A stretch of DNA of 45,517 bases from an uncultured Clostridia bacterium. Lineage in GTDB: Bacteria; Bacillota; Clostridia; Oscillospirales; Acutalibacteraceae. Positions 24,570 through 32,737 of this stretch are shown here, piece after piece; the first letter of the stretch is position 1; every line of letters begins with the position of its first letter. Both the position numbers and the translations under genes were made by a program. The stretch spans positions 1-45,517 of the forward strand of contig CANRNI010000019.1 of assembly GCA_947631945.1 (NCBI GenBank), given 5' to 3'. The notes beneath the pieces were generated by a model. The model was given only the letters and a program-made list of their open reading frames with translations. It had not been told where the DNA came from and searched no databases.

Positions 24570-25296
24570 TCTGACCACCCATCCTTTCAAGCGTTCTTTT
24601 GATTTTTTGGTTTTCCGCTTCAGCAACCGCTTTTTCGCACCCAAGCAAATAAATCAGCTGTTCCAGCACCAGCTTCACATCAGCGATTTCTTCAATCAGG
24701 TTGTTTTTCGCGGCTTCCTTGTCAATATTTTTGGGATATTCGGAACACAATTCAGAATATCTAAAACGCTTGCATTTACAAATTGCTTTCGTCAGCTCTG
24801 CCATTTCTTCAATCAGGAAATTTTCCCGAATATCAAGACCGGAATTCCTTGCAATTTCAAACCGTTCATCTGCGGCTATAAGTTCAGCCCGTTTTGCGTC
24901 ATACCATTCAGCCTTATCAAGATCTTCCTGACCGTTTTTCAGCTGGTGTCTGTATCTGTACTTGTAAGCATTCAGTTCACAAAACGCTTGAACTTTTTCT
25001 GAACCGAAGATTTCAAGCATTTCGACAATACATTCCTTCCTGCCGGGTATGTTGTAATGCGCGGGGTGATTAACTGATGAATTTGTTAAAGACGGTTGAT
25101 GTAATAAAATTTCGGGCGTTGTATTCAGTTTTTCTGCAATCAATGACAATGTCGAATATGGAATTTCAGTTGTTCCGTTTTCATATTTGCGTATAGAACT
25201 TTCTGTTTTACCAATCAATTCGGCAAGTTCCCGTTGTGTTAAATGTTGCTTCTTTCTTGCCTGTTTAATGTTCGTTCCTATAATTACCTTGTCCAT
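24556..25296 (-). CDS. XRE helix-turn-helix + DUF3310 + MazG-like fusion
   Basis: A 246-residue protein with three parts. Residues 6-64 are an XRE helix-turn-helix (IKQARKKQHLTQRELAELIG, SIRKYENGTTEIPYSTL). Residues 75-137 are a DUF3310 domain (NHPAHY, ECIVEMLEIFG, NAYKYRYRH, GQEDLDKAEWY). Residues 158-220 are a MazG-like nucleotide pyrophosphatase with EEMAE (163-167) and EEIAD (202-206), so the ExxE and ExxD metal ligands are kept. ATG 25296 follows GAAAGGAA. DUF3310 and MazG proteins are common in phages, but a fusion with a DNA-binding domain is unusual. Confidence 0.85.
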   Translation of the reverse strand: MDKVIIGTNIKQARKKQHLTQRELAELIGKTESSIRKYENGTTEIPYSTLSLIAEKLNTTPEILLHQPSLTNSSVNHPAHYNIPGRKECIVEMLEIFGSEKVQAFCELNAYKYRYRHQLKNGQEDLDKAEWYDAKRAELIAADERFEIARNSGLDIRENFLIEEMAELTKAICKCKRFRYSELCSEYPKNIDKEAAKNNLIEEIADVKLVLEQLIYLLGCEKAVAEAENQKIKRTLERMGGQNENN

Positions 25297-25312
25297 ACGA
25301 TCATTTCCTTTC

Positions 25313-26041
25313 TCACCTGTGTTGTAAGCTGTAATCCATTTTTGCACAAATCCGTCTGCCTGCCCATGTTGGAAAACAGAACATAGGCGTAAACCAGAGA
25401 TCCAGCGCGGGCGGTGCAAGCAGGGGATTTCCCGTAAACGGCTTTAACAGCGAATCGCCGACCTTGACGACTGCCGCTATCCCAAGCAGGGAAAGCTGTA
25501 TGTAGCACATACAAGCGGTCATTTGTGAAATGTCCTGTGCGACAATAAGCACACATTCCTGCGCGTTTCTGCCGATTTTTTCAAGCTGTTTCTTTGCGGC
25601 GTGATAAGCCGCAATAAGTGTCGCTCCACCGCCGCATGCGCTATCGGCTATCGTAATATATCCGCGCTCTTTTATCGCTTCGGAAGCGTTCTCTGTGACC
25701 GTCATTTCAGCCATTGCCCGACATACAGAATAGGGTGTGAAAAACTGTCCTTTCCAATGATCACCAAGCCCCAGCTGCATATACAAGTTACCAAGAAAAT
25801 CCTGTTCGGGTTCGCGTTCCAATTCCTCAACAGTTGCGGCATACATACCCGCTAAAGCCTGCAATTCCGTTTCATTATATCGCGCAGCAATCTTTTTATA
25901 CTGTTCTTCCCGTTCCTGTCTGTAATCCACGGCGTTTGAAATCGCAACCGCTGTCAGATATGTCCAATCGTCCCAGACTTGCCAAGTGTGGCGCGAATTA
26001 AGCAGCGGTTTCATAATCTGTTCAAGATTCATTGTTTGCAT
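25313..26041 (-). CDS. N6-adenine methylase-like protein, motif IV not seen
   Basis: A 242-residue protein of the N-6 DNA methylase group. It has GQFFTPYSVCRAMAEMT and the SAM site ITIADSACGGGATLIAAYHA, then VLIVAQDISQMTACMCYIQL. The catalytic NPPF/NPPY motif expected after VGDSL is missing; the end reads LDLWFTPMFCFPTWAG. It may be a non-catalytic SAM-binding protein or a partner of the other methylase. A start at ATG 26032 is equally possible. It overlaps the YopX gene by 20 bases. Confidence 0.7.
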   Translation of the reverse strand: MQTMNLEQIMKPLLNSRHTWQVWDDWTYLTAVAISNAVDYRQEREEQYKKIAARYNETELQALAGMYAATVEELEREPEQDFLGNLYMQLGLGDHWKGQFFTPYSVCRAMAEMTVTENASEAIKERGYITIADSACGGGATLIAAYHAAKKQLEKIGRNAQECVLIVAQDISQMTACMCYIQLSLLGIAAVVKVGDSLLKPFTGNPLLAPPALDLWFTPMFCFPTWAGRRICAKMDYSLQHR

Positions 26042-26453
26042 TTCTTTGCACCTCCAGCAGTTCAGGGTTGTCGTGGATATTGCCGATTATCTTAAATTCC
26101 GCCGCAAAGCCGTCGCCGAGGTCATCCCACGTTTGGAATTCCAAATTCCACCCGCGGAACGCGCCATCGTGGAATTTTACCACAAGTCTGGTTTCGTTTT
26201 CGGGGAACAAATCATCAAGATGTGCGGAGAGTATATCGCCTTCAAAAATTTTCTTGTCGTTCTTGTCATCAAGCCCTATGTACTGTCCGACCGTTTCAGG
26301 GTCAACCTGATATAACGAATCTTTTAATTGCAAGAGATTTTTAAGGGGTATAATACAATGCACTTCTTTGTCACCGACAATGGTCTTAAGATAATATCCA
26401 TAAATCAGTTCTTTTGTCACCGAGCATTTCCCCCTGCAAAGCAAATCAGGCAT
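26022..26453 (-). CDS. YopX-family protein
   Basis: A 143-residue protein. ATG 26453 (MPDLLCRGKCSV) is preferred over a GTG at 26468. The C-terminal half has VGQYIGLDDKNDKKIFEGDI, VVKFHDGAFRGW and IIGNIHDNPELL, the marks of the YopX domain of SPbeta-like phages and related elements. These domains form beta barrels of unknown role. It overlaps neighbours on both sides. Confidence 0.88.
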   Translation of the reverse strand: MPDLLCRGKCSVTKELIYGYYLKTIVGDKEVHCIIPLKNLLQLKDSLYQVDPETVGQYIGLDDKNDKKIFEGDILSAHLDDLFPENETRLVVKFHDGAFRGWNLEFQTWDDLGDGFAAEFKIIGNIHDNPELLEVQRNANNES

Positions 26454-26622
26454 CTTTTTCAACCTCACTTTCGAGCCATTCTTGCAATGTTTTAATACAA
26501 TTATAAGGCGGGAATTTATTGCAATTAAACAATGCGGGACATTTTACGCATTCTATATGTCGACTTAAAAACTGAGCCATTTTTTTCACGTTCATAGCCT
26601 TGATTTTTTCAATGTTCGTCAT
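26446..26622 (-). CDS. Small Cys-rich protein
   Basis: A 58-residue protein: a helix (NIEKIKAMNVKKMAQFLSRH), then ECVKCPALFNCN and YNCIKTLQEWL. The C-x2-C-x5-C spacing and a fourth Cys suggest zinc binding. Similar proteins (helix, CxxCP..xxC, then a C-terminal helix with QEWLESEV) recur in clostridial phages. Ribosome site AGCGAGGTG in the end of the Lar-like gene. Function unknown. Confidence 0.7.
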   Translation of the reverse strand: MTNIEKIKAMNVKKMAQFLSRHIECVKCPALFNCNKFPPYNCIKTLQEWLESEVEKDA

Positions 26623-26627
26623 TCATT

Positions 26628-27014
26628 TCACCTCGCTTTCAAATAATCTAAGAGAGTACACGCACAACCACAATATCTTAAAACTTTTTCCGAAAAGTCA
26701 AGCCATTCTTCACGTTTGTTGGTGTATTTGCATTTGTTACAAAGTACACAATCACGGCATTCAAGTTCGAAACTCTGCCTAACTGCAGAATCAACCACTG
26801 TCGTTCCAATTGTTTTAAGTTTGTAATCTTGTACCCTTTTGTTCCAGATTTCAGCCACTCTGTCATTAGCGCAATATTCAGCAGCATACTGTGTTTTTGG
26901 AGTTTGGCAAGAACAACCGGTACAAGTAATATACGATACACAATCTTTTTTAGATGTAAGCAACATTGCTTTTCCACCGCAAAAAGGACAAGGTTTTAAT
27001 TCAAGTTCACTCAT
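26628..27014 (-). CDS. Lar-like restriction alleviation protein
   Basis: A 128-residue protein beginning ELKPCPFCGGKAMLL, with a second CxxC (TCTGCSCQ) and AEIWNKRV, the build of the Lar family (zinc ribbon: PCPFCGG...C..C...A...WN.R). The rac prophage Lar protein reduces restriction by type I enzymes. The C-terminal half carries another Cys-rich part (CRDCVLCNKCKYTNKRE), unusual for the family, so there may be two zinc sites. It sits in the DNA modification part of the early operon. Confidence 0.8.
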   Translation of the reverse strand: MSELELKPCPFCGGKAMLLTSKKDCVSYITCTGCSCQTPKTQYAAEYCANDRVAEIWNKRVQDYKLKTIGTTVVDSAVRQSFELECRDCVLCNKCKYTNKREEWLDFSEKVLRYCGCACTLLDYLKAR

Positions 27015-27031
27015 TCATTTCACCGCCTTTC

Positions 27032-28030
27032 TCATTCGTATTTCACGCCGATATAATCAAGAACGGCTTTAAGTCCAAGACCGCCTTCTTCAATCGGTTT
27101 CAAACAAAATTCATACTGTTTCGGGTGCGTGATCTTCATTCGCTGAAATCTGTTAGGTTCTTTTTCGAGATGACAGCCGAACATACAAAACATACAGCCT
27201 GTTCTTTCGGCGTTTGTGGTGGTGAGTTCCGGAACAAGGTGGGGTTGATCGCATACTTCAAAAGAAGGTAACATTTTTCCCGTTTCGATTATATCCCCGT
27301 AAATTGACGCGATTTCAAGATTATTTTCTTTTATGTAAGTTAAAATGTCGTTTTCCGTCCAGAACGAAAGCGGCGCGGATCGCGGATTTTTAATATCAAA
27401 AGCATTACAGCCATCTCGAAGCCACGCTTGTTTGCGGAGTTCGCTCTCACACGCCAATGTTCCGACATACGCCTTTTTTCCCGTTTCGCGATCGAATTTG
27501 TGTGCAGGATGTTTTTTCATTATGTCACAACACGCCGCCGAAACTTTGAACGGTGCTTCCAGCAGGGGAAGCCATTTTTTCGCTACTCTGTATCTTGACG
27601 GTCTTCCTTCGGCATCTACCGCCGAACCATCAATGAATTTTTGCGCCCATGTTGCACCCTGCCTTGCATAGTAAATTTTTCTTGAAATCTCTTTTGACGG
27701 GACGGGATAACCGTATTTTTGAATTACCTGCTTGAAATTCAATTCGGGTCTGATTATTGTCACATTGCTTTGTTTCTTGACAAATTCCCTTATTTCGGGA
27801 TATTCAAGCCCCGTGTCGATAAACACCGCTTCAACGTTATCCCAGAATATAGTTTGTCTGACAAGGTGCAAAAGAACTGTGCTGTCCTTCCCGCCGCTGA
27901 AACTAACGTAAACATCACCATCAAAGAATGTATACCATTCAAGAATTCGTCTTTTCGACAGCTTGATTTTAAGTGACAGCGGAAGTTGTTGCCTTTGAAG
28001 TAGATCTCCGGCATTGTGTTTGAATTCCAT
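27032..28030 (-). CDS. PAPS reductase-like PP-loop protein
   Basis: A 332-residue member of the PAPS reductase/DndC-like ATP pyrophosphatases. The PP-loop SGGKDST is at 45-51 (VYVSFSGGKDSTVLLHLV). AVFIDTGLEYPEIREFVKK follows. Cys-rich phrases KVSAACCDIMKKHP, YVGTLACESE and TGCMFCMFGCHLEKEP indicate an Fe-S cluster. Roles in the wider family include sulfate reduction and DNA phosphorothioation. No dnd genes are next to it, so the substrate is unknown. It lies between the primase and Lar-like genes. Confidence 0.85.
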   Translation of the reverse strand: MEFKHNAGDLLQRQQLPLSLKIKLSKRRILEWYTFFDGDVYVSFSGGKDSTVLLHLVRQTIFWDNVEAVFIDTGLEYPEIREFVKKQSNVTIIRPELNFKQVIQKYGYPVPSKEISRKIYYARQGATWAQKFIDGSAVDAEGRPSRYRVAKKWLPLLEAPFKVSAACCDIMKKHPAHKFDRETGKKAYVGTLACESELRKQAWLRDGCNAFDIKNPRSAPLSFWTENDILTYIKENNLEIASIYGDIIETGKMLPSFEVCDQPHLVPELTTTNAERTGCMFCMFGCHLEKEPNRFQRMKITHPKQYEFCLKPIEEGGLGLKAVLDYIGVKYE

Positions 28031-28037
28031 TGTTTTT

Positions 28038-29951
28038 TTACCTCTCTTTTACAAAAATTCTGCACACTTTTTTCCCTACGCGCTTTGAGATAATGGAAAA
28101 ACCATAGTGCTTTTTAACTTGTTTGGAAAATTCCCCTGAAGACATGGGTGTCAGATTACAAGCAATACAGTATTCTTGATAATGCTGGTAAACTTCATTT
28201 GTCGGTTCATTTTCGATTTGAATTTCTTCATCACCGTCCACTTCCCGAAAGAAGCCCAAAATCGGATTATTCGTTTCTTCGAATTCTTCAAGTTCCCGCT
28301 GAACCTGTTCAGATTTTGTGAACTTTCTTGTCGCCAGAACTCTTTTAAGTCCTTCTAAACCGAGCCGAATCATATATTCCATTGATTCCTGACTTTTCAG
28401 ATTATCACCGATAAACGGCAAAAAGCCCGGTTGACCTTCTTCAAATTTTGCGTTGAAGGGAACAATAACAAGCCTTCTCAAAATCGCCGTTGAATCTCTA
28501 CCCTTGCCGATGCGGGGAATGTTGTTTGCGCTGAAAATCAACTTCACATAAGGTTCAAAATCGAATTTCGGTTGACCCTTTTGTTCAGCGTCAATTGTTT
28601 CTCCCGTGACAATTTTCTTGAAAAATGCGGTGTCGGTGACAAAATTGTCAGATATATCATCTCCAATGTTCGCCAGCTTCCCGAACATCATAATTGTACT
28701 GAAACGGTCATCAAGTTTCTTCAAGTCGAGAACGGACAAATTCCGCTTTCCGAGCATTGTTTTCAGCATATTCAAAAAGGTGGATTTACCGTTACTGCCT
28801 TCGCCCGTCAGAATGAACGCTTTTCCAAGTTCATTCCGTCTGAACATACAATATCCAACCATTTCTTCAAGCAGCATTCGAATTTCCTTATTGTTGCAAG
28901 AAATATCGTTCAACATTGTATCAGTCAGTTCACAATATGCGTTCGGGTTGTAGTCCCAGGGGATTAAATTTGTAACAATCGTTTCGGGGGAAAAGGTTGT
29001 AAAACTGTCATTTTCGAGGTTCAAAAGACCGTTCCGAAAAGCAATTACCCTTGCATCGACTGTCGGCGTGTTATCTCTGATAAGAATTTCAAGATATGAC
29101 AACACTTCGTTCCTTTGGGTCTTTTTGAGTTGTGGAATGTGCTGGATCATTGCCGCTTCGATTTCTGCCTGATCGGAAATATAAATTCCGTCCTTGTAAA
29201 TATGCAGGCGGTTGTTTATTCTGATGACGTTGTGGTTGCTTTTCAAATATGTTGCAAATTTGTCAAATAAAAAGGCGTTACGCTTGAAAAAAATAGGCTT
29301 TGCAAAAGCTTCATCACGCAAAACAACTTCCAATTCGTCTTCGGAAAGCGGCTCTTTCAGAACATATTCGTTGATAATCCTTATACATTCTCTTGCTTCT
29401 TCCACGCTGAAATCATGACTTTGAAGTTTAAGCTCGTATGTAAACAGAGCTTGATTTCTCCCGTCACCCGCTTCCATACCGACAAAATCCGCGCCTGATT
29501 TAATCGGTATCAGCCATTTCGGAAGATCCTGCGCGTCTTCGTTTTTGCCCGTGGTATCATACAAGATTTTTCTTTCTTTGCCCTTGAATTTAAGGATTGA
29601 ATAAGAATTTTTAATGCCGGCTTTAATATCGGCAATCAGACCGACAGCAAGTGTCGCATGAGTAGCGCAATTCAAAACTAAGCCGGGGTTGCGAAACAGG
29701 AAGTGTTTTCCTCTTGTCGTCTTGTAAACCCTACACCTTAACTGCTTATCTTGAACAATTTGGAACAGAATTTCCGACTGTTCAAAATCATCAATATCTA
29801 TCAGAATTGTATCTTCGGCGAGAATGCCTGCGAATTCGGGAAGGCGTTCAACCTCTTTGTAAGATTTAAAATCTGTCCTGTCCTTGAATTTTTCAAGACA
29901 TCTTTTGTTGTCCGTGACAACATAGCCCTTGAAGAACAATTTCAACACCAC
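28038..29951 (-). CDS. Primase-helicase (AEP primase + SF3/D5-like helicase)
   Basis: Up to 637 residues. The first 160 residues hold an archaeo-eukaryotic-type primase with ILIDIDD (50-55, the catalytic Asp pair) and VYKTTRGKHFLF. The C-terminal helicase has Walker A GEGSNGKST (383-391), Walker B LANIGDDIS and sensor LIFSANNIPRI. It both primes and unwinds. The exact start is uncertain: GTG 29951 and 29948 lie on the ribosome site AAAGGTGG, while TTG 29939 is better spaced. It overlaps the gene upstream. Confidence 0.9.
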   Translation of the reverse strand: MVLKLFFKGYVVTDNKRCLEKFKDRTDFKSYKEVERLPEFAGILAEDTILIDIDDFEQSEILFQIVQDKQLRCRVYKTTRGKHFLFRNPGLVLNCATHATLAVGLIADIKAGIKNSYSILKFKGKERKILYDTTGKNEDAQDLPKWLIPIKSGADFVGMEAGDGRNQALFTYELKLQSHDFSVEEARECIRIINEYVLKEPLSEDELEVVLRDEAFAKPIFFKRNAFLFDKFATYLKSNHNVIRINNRLHIYKDGIYISDQAEIEAAMIQHIPQLKKTQRNEVLSYLEILIRDNTPTVDARVIAFRNGLLNLENDSFTTFSPETIVTNLIPWDYNPNAYCELTDTMLNDISCNNKEIRMLLEEMVGYCMFRRNELGKAFILTGEGSNGKSTFLNMLKTMLGKRNLSVLDLKKLDDRFSTIMMFGKLANIGDDISDNFVTDTAFFKKIVTGETIDAEQKGQPKFDFEPYVKLIFSANNIPRIGKGRDSTAILRRLVIVPFNAKFEEGQPGFLPFIGDNLKSQESMEYMIRLGLEGLKRVLATRKFTKSEQVQRELEEFEETNNPILGFFREVDGDEEIQIENEPTNEVYQHYQEYCIACNLTPMSSGEFSKQVKKHYGFSIISKRVGKKVCRIFVKER

Positions 29952-30460
29952 CTTTGCAATAAATTCAGGTATTCTTCGAATGTCGGTTTCGACCGCTGAA
30001 GACGTTTCGCGTCCCGTTGTGCTTCCTTTGCCAGAAACGTGTTGTTTATGTACTCCGTTTTAAGGCGGTTAAAGGGTTCGGGCGCAAGTCCGTTTTTCTC
30101 ACGCTCTGTTTGTTCTGCTTTCATCTGTTTTTTCAAGTTCGCTGCTTTCGCCCGAAAATCAGCAGCAACTTTCTGCAAGGCTTCAACTTCTGTCGGAAGA
30201 TTTGAAATGCGGTTTTGAAAATAAATTACCAACCGTTCCCGCAATTCATAATGATGATAGTGATCATATTTTATAATCTTCAGCAGCTTGACAAACTTTG
30301 CTTTCGGGCAAGGAAAGAATTTGTCCATGTAAATATCCATATAACCCGTCTTGTTTTCGAACCCCAGATAACTTGTTATGTGTTCAATATGCAAACATTC
30401 CCCCGCGGGTTCACACGTTTTAAATTCAGCGCGGAATTCGTGAATTACTTTGGGAAGCAT
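29942..30460 (-). CDS. Early protein of unknown function
   Basis: A 172-residue protein just before the primase gene. The first half is mixed (HIEHITSYLGFENKTGYMDI, FFPCPKAKFVKLLKIIKYD), followed by a long basic coiled coil (about 85-165: ALQKVAADFRAKAANLKKQ). ATG start after TTGAGGTGA. I recognise no family. The position suggests a replication accessory, possibly a helicase loader or primer factor, but nothing in the sequence proves it. Confidence 0.65.
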   Translation of the reverse strand: MLPKVIHEFRAEFKTCEPAGECLHIEHITSYLGFENKTGYMDIYMDKFFPCPKAKFVKLLKIIKYDHYHHYELRERLVIYFQNRISNLPTEVEALQKVAADFRAKAANLKKQMKAEQTEREKNGLAPEPFNRLKTEYINNTFLAKEAQRDAKRLQRSKPTFEEYLNLLQRWC

Positions 30461-30476
30461 CAGATCACCTCAAATT

Positions 30477-30614
30477 TCATTCAAAATATTTGCAAAAAAA
30501 GCTGTCCGGTTTTTTAGGTTTCGGATCAGGAAATTCTTCAATTTCCGTCTGTGATATCGTGCGGAAAAGCATTTCATCAATGCGTTCTGTCCACTCTTTT
30601 TGCTTTTCTTCCAT
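30477..30614 (-). CDS. Small acidic/basic protein, possible gene
   Basis: A 45-residue open frame that starts within the end of the gene upstream and ends 14 bases before the next start. It has EEKQKEWTERIDEML and EFPDPKPKKPDSFFCKYF. The frame fills a gap in an otherwise gapless operon, which favours a real gene. The ribosome site (TCGGGAA) is weak. Unknown function. Confidence 0.45.
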   Translation of the reverse strand: MEEKQKEWTERIDEMLFRTISQTEIEEFPDPKPKKPDSFFCKYFE

Positions 30615-30882
30615 TTCCCGAAAAAATGATGTTCATAATTTCATCAATCTTTTTTCGGGAAAGTCGCGTTTCAAAAAGAGCCGCTTTCACTCTGGAAAAA
30701 TCGCATTCCGTGAAACCATCTTCAACGGCTTCGGAAATCACACCTTCTTCAGACAATCGCTGAACCATTCTGACAATGTCAATACTGTTTTCAAAAGTGC
30801 CGTCATGAAGACATTTGCCGTTTTCGAAATACCGACAACTTCTGCAATTATGGTATAAACTTTCAATCAGATCTTGCAACAT
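30577..30882 (-). CDS. Small protein with N-terminal Cys cluster
   Basis: A 101-residue protein. It starts with a helix and then NCRSCRYFENGKCLHDG, a C-x2-C-x8-C knuckle. The rest is helical and charged (RLSRKKIDEIMNIIF). ATG start after GGGGTGAATTGAG, one base after the polymerase stop. No family known. It could be a zinc protein assisting the replication genes around it. Confidence 0.65.
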   Translation of the reverse strand: MLQDLIESLYHNCRSCRYFENGKCLHDGTFENSIDIVRMVQRLSEEGVISEAVEDGFTECDFSRVKAALFETRLSRKKIDEIMNIIFSGNGRKAKRVDRTH

Positions 30883-30883
30883 C

Positions 30884-32635
30884 TCAATTCACCCCAAATC
30901 CTTTCAAACGCTCCAAAGCCGTATCAACATACCACTGTTTATTTAGCTTTGCGGGGCATTTCATATCGTTCACATTGCCGTTGACCATAAAGCAGTGTTC
31001 AGGCGTGTTTGAAATCTTTTCGGGCTTCATGGTTCGGTAACTGATTTTTTGTACACCCGCATCGGCTTCGAGTTTGGAAGCGAAAACCCTTATGCACTTT
31101 TCTTTAATTCGTTCGTCCCCGTGCAGAATGTGACTGTAAAGTGATGTGATTTTTGTGACCATCTGGAACTGTTTCAATTCATCACACCCGAACACCGTTT
31201 TTTCAATCGGCGTTTTATGCACCATATATTCTGTCAATGCCTTGTTGATTATAGGAAAATCTCCGTAGTCGAGGTTCGACAACTTCTTGACATACGCGCC
31301 TTTTGACTTATAATGACCGTCTTCGGCGATAAGAACATAATTGTTCACATCTTTCTGGAAAACCTCTCTGTATTCGTCAAATTCGAGCTGCAAACCAGTC
31401 CGCTGTTCCCATTCAAAAGCCACATCATCAACCCAGTTAAACCATTCATCTTCGTTCATTCCTTCAGGCATCTTAAGTAAAATGCCGTCCGTGTTGGATT
31501 GAATGAGTTCACATCTTGATTCAAGGCGTTCAATCAAATCAAGCAATAACAGCTGTCCATAAATACAAACTCTGTTTGCTTGCAGGGGGTCATATAACGG
31601 GTTGTTCGGGTCTTTCATCACCCCGAAAGTGGAGTTCAGAATCAGCTTCAAAATCGCCTGTAAAGGGTCTTTTTTCTTTTTCAGTTCGAGCCGCTGAAAA
31701 TAAATATCAATAAATTTTTGTGGGTCTTTGATGTTTCTGCTGTGCAAATTGTATTTTATCATCAAAGACGGATAAAGGGAAGTAACATCAGCCAGCAGGA
31801 AATAACCCTTTGAATGATAACATTCTTTTGCACCGTGAACACCGCCCCATGCAAAGGTGTGTGGAACACCCGCAATTATCACTTCAAACTTGTTTTTTTG
31901 CGGGTTCTTTCGTCCGGGCGTTTGAATATAATAGGTTCTGTTCGCGGGGTTTTTATACCAATCAAGAACAGTTGTATATTTTTCAAGTCGTAGGGTAGAG
32001 GGGAAGTCAATGTCGAATTCATCTCCACGGTCAGGGACTTTGTGTGCATCGAGAATTATTGCTGAAAGCTGCGGCTTTGTTTTCGAAAGTAAAGATAAAT
32101 CCAGCGGACGATCTTTGCAAGCGAGTTTTACAAGTCCCATTCTGCCTTCAAATTCTTCTTTGCGTTGCAAGAAAAGTTCAATCGACTGATAAACGTCATG
32201 ACGACAATAGTCAACGGTTTCTTCAATTTCCGCATCGGTCAGTTTACGGTTTATGTTGAAATCAACACTTGATTCTTTTATGTTATTTCCCATGGAGCCT
32301 TCAAACCATTTCAAGCCCCTGTCGAGGTTCAGCATGACATCATAGCCGATTAAAGGGATATTCCGAAAAAGCGAGCTGAATTTCCAGCCGGGATTATTTT
32401 TTACAATGATGAAATCGCTGATTTTTTTGGGGTCAAATCCACAAAGAATGCCTTTGAGAATATATTGATCATAGTGCAGAACGTTAAAGCCCGACCAGAT
32501 TTGATTGACGTTTTCTTTGTAAAGTCGTTCCAATTCATTTTGACTGTTCACAATGACGTGTTCTTTTTTTTCTGTCATATCAACCGCCACAACCAGCCAA
32601 TCATATTGAAAAACTTCAAAGTCGTAGAATATCAT
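30884..32635 (-). CDS. DNA polymerase, family B, compact
   Basis: A 583-residue replicative polymerase. The proofreading exonuclease motifs are DFE (5-7), GFNVLHYDQY (49-58) and YCRHD (143-147). Polymerase motif A is DVTSLYPS (283-290), motif B KLILNSTFG (330-338) and motif C SNTDG (380-384), where the first Asp of the usual DTD is Asn but the key second Asp is kept. It is shorter than most family B enzymes. ATG start after AAAGGAGCG. With the primase-helicase it makes the phage independent of the host polymerase. Confidence 0.9.
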   Translation of the reverse strand: MIFYDFEVFQYDWLVVAVDMTEKKEHVIVNSQNELERLYKENVNQIWSGFNVLHYDQYILKGILCGFDPKKISDFIIVKNNPGWKFSSLFRNIPLIGYDVMLNLDRGLKWFEGSMGNNIKESSVDFNINRKLTDAEIEETVDYCRHDVYQSIELFLQRKEEFEGRMGLVKLACKDRPLDLSLLSKTKPQLSAIILDAHKVPDRGDEFDIDFPSTLRLEKYTTVLDWYKNPANRTYYIQTPGRKNPQKNKFEVIIAGVPHTFAWGGVHGAKECYHSKGYFLLADVTSLYPSLMIKYNLHSRNIKDPQKFIDIYFQRLELKKKKDPLQAILKLILNSTFGVMKDPNNPLYDPLQANRVCIYGQLLLLDLIERLESRCELIQSNTDGILLKMPEGMNEDEWFNWVDDVAFEWEQRTGLQLEFDEYREVFQKDVNNYVLIAEDGHYKSKGAYVKKLSNLDYGDFPIINKALTEYMVHKTPIEKTVFGCDELKQFQMVTKITSLYSHILHGDERIKEKCIRVFASKLEADAGVQKISYRTMKPEKISNTPEHCFMVNGNVNDMKCPAKLNKQWYVDTALERLKGFGVN

Positions 32636-32640
32636 TTTTT

Positions 32641-32737
32641 CACGCTCCTTTGCTTTTAACGGGGTTGCAACCGTTATCCCGCATTAACAAAGGGTGTGGA
32701 TAATGCCAGACCCTTTGCTGCTCTGCGAAAAAGCAAA
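32641..32737 (-). other. 97-base gap with two inverted repeats before the polymerase gene
   Basis: This gap in an otherwise gapless operon holds a hairpin with arms CAAAGGGT (32688-32695) and ACCCTTTG (32710-32717) plus an inner 3-base pair run, and a 10-base palindrome GGTTGCAACC (32663-32672) within a longer AACGG...CCGTT arm pair. There is no U tract, so they are not typical terminators. They may be an mRNA processing or regulatory site that sets polymerase level. Confidence 0.4.

Noticed and set aside
32688-32717. Terminator between DUF669 and polymerase genes
   Set aside because: The hairpin has no U tract and the operon must continue into the polymerase gene.
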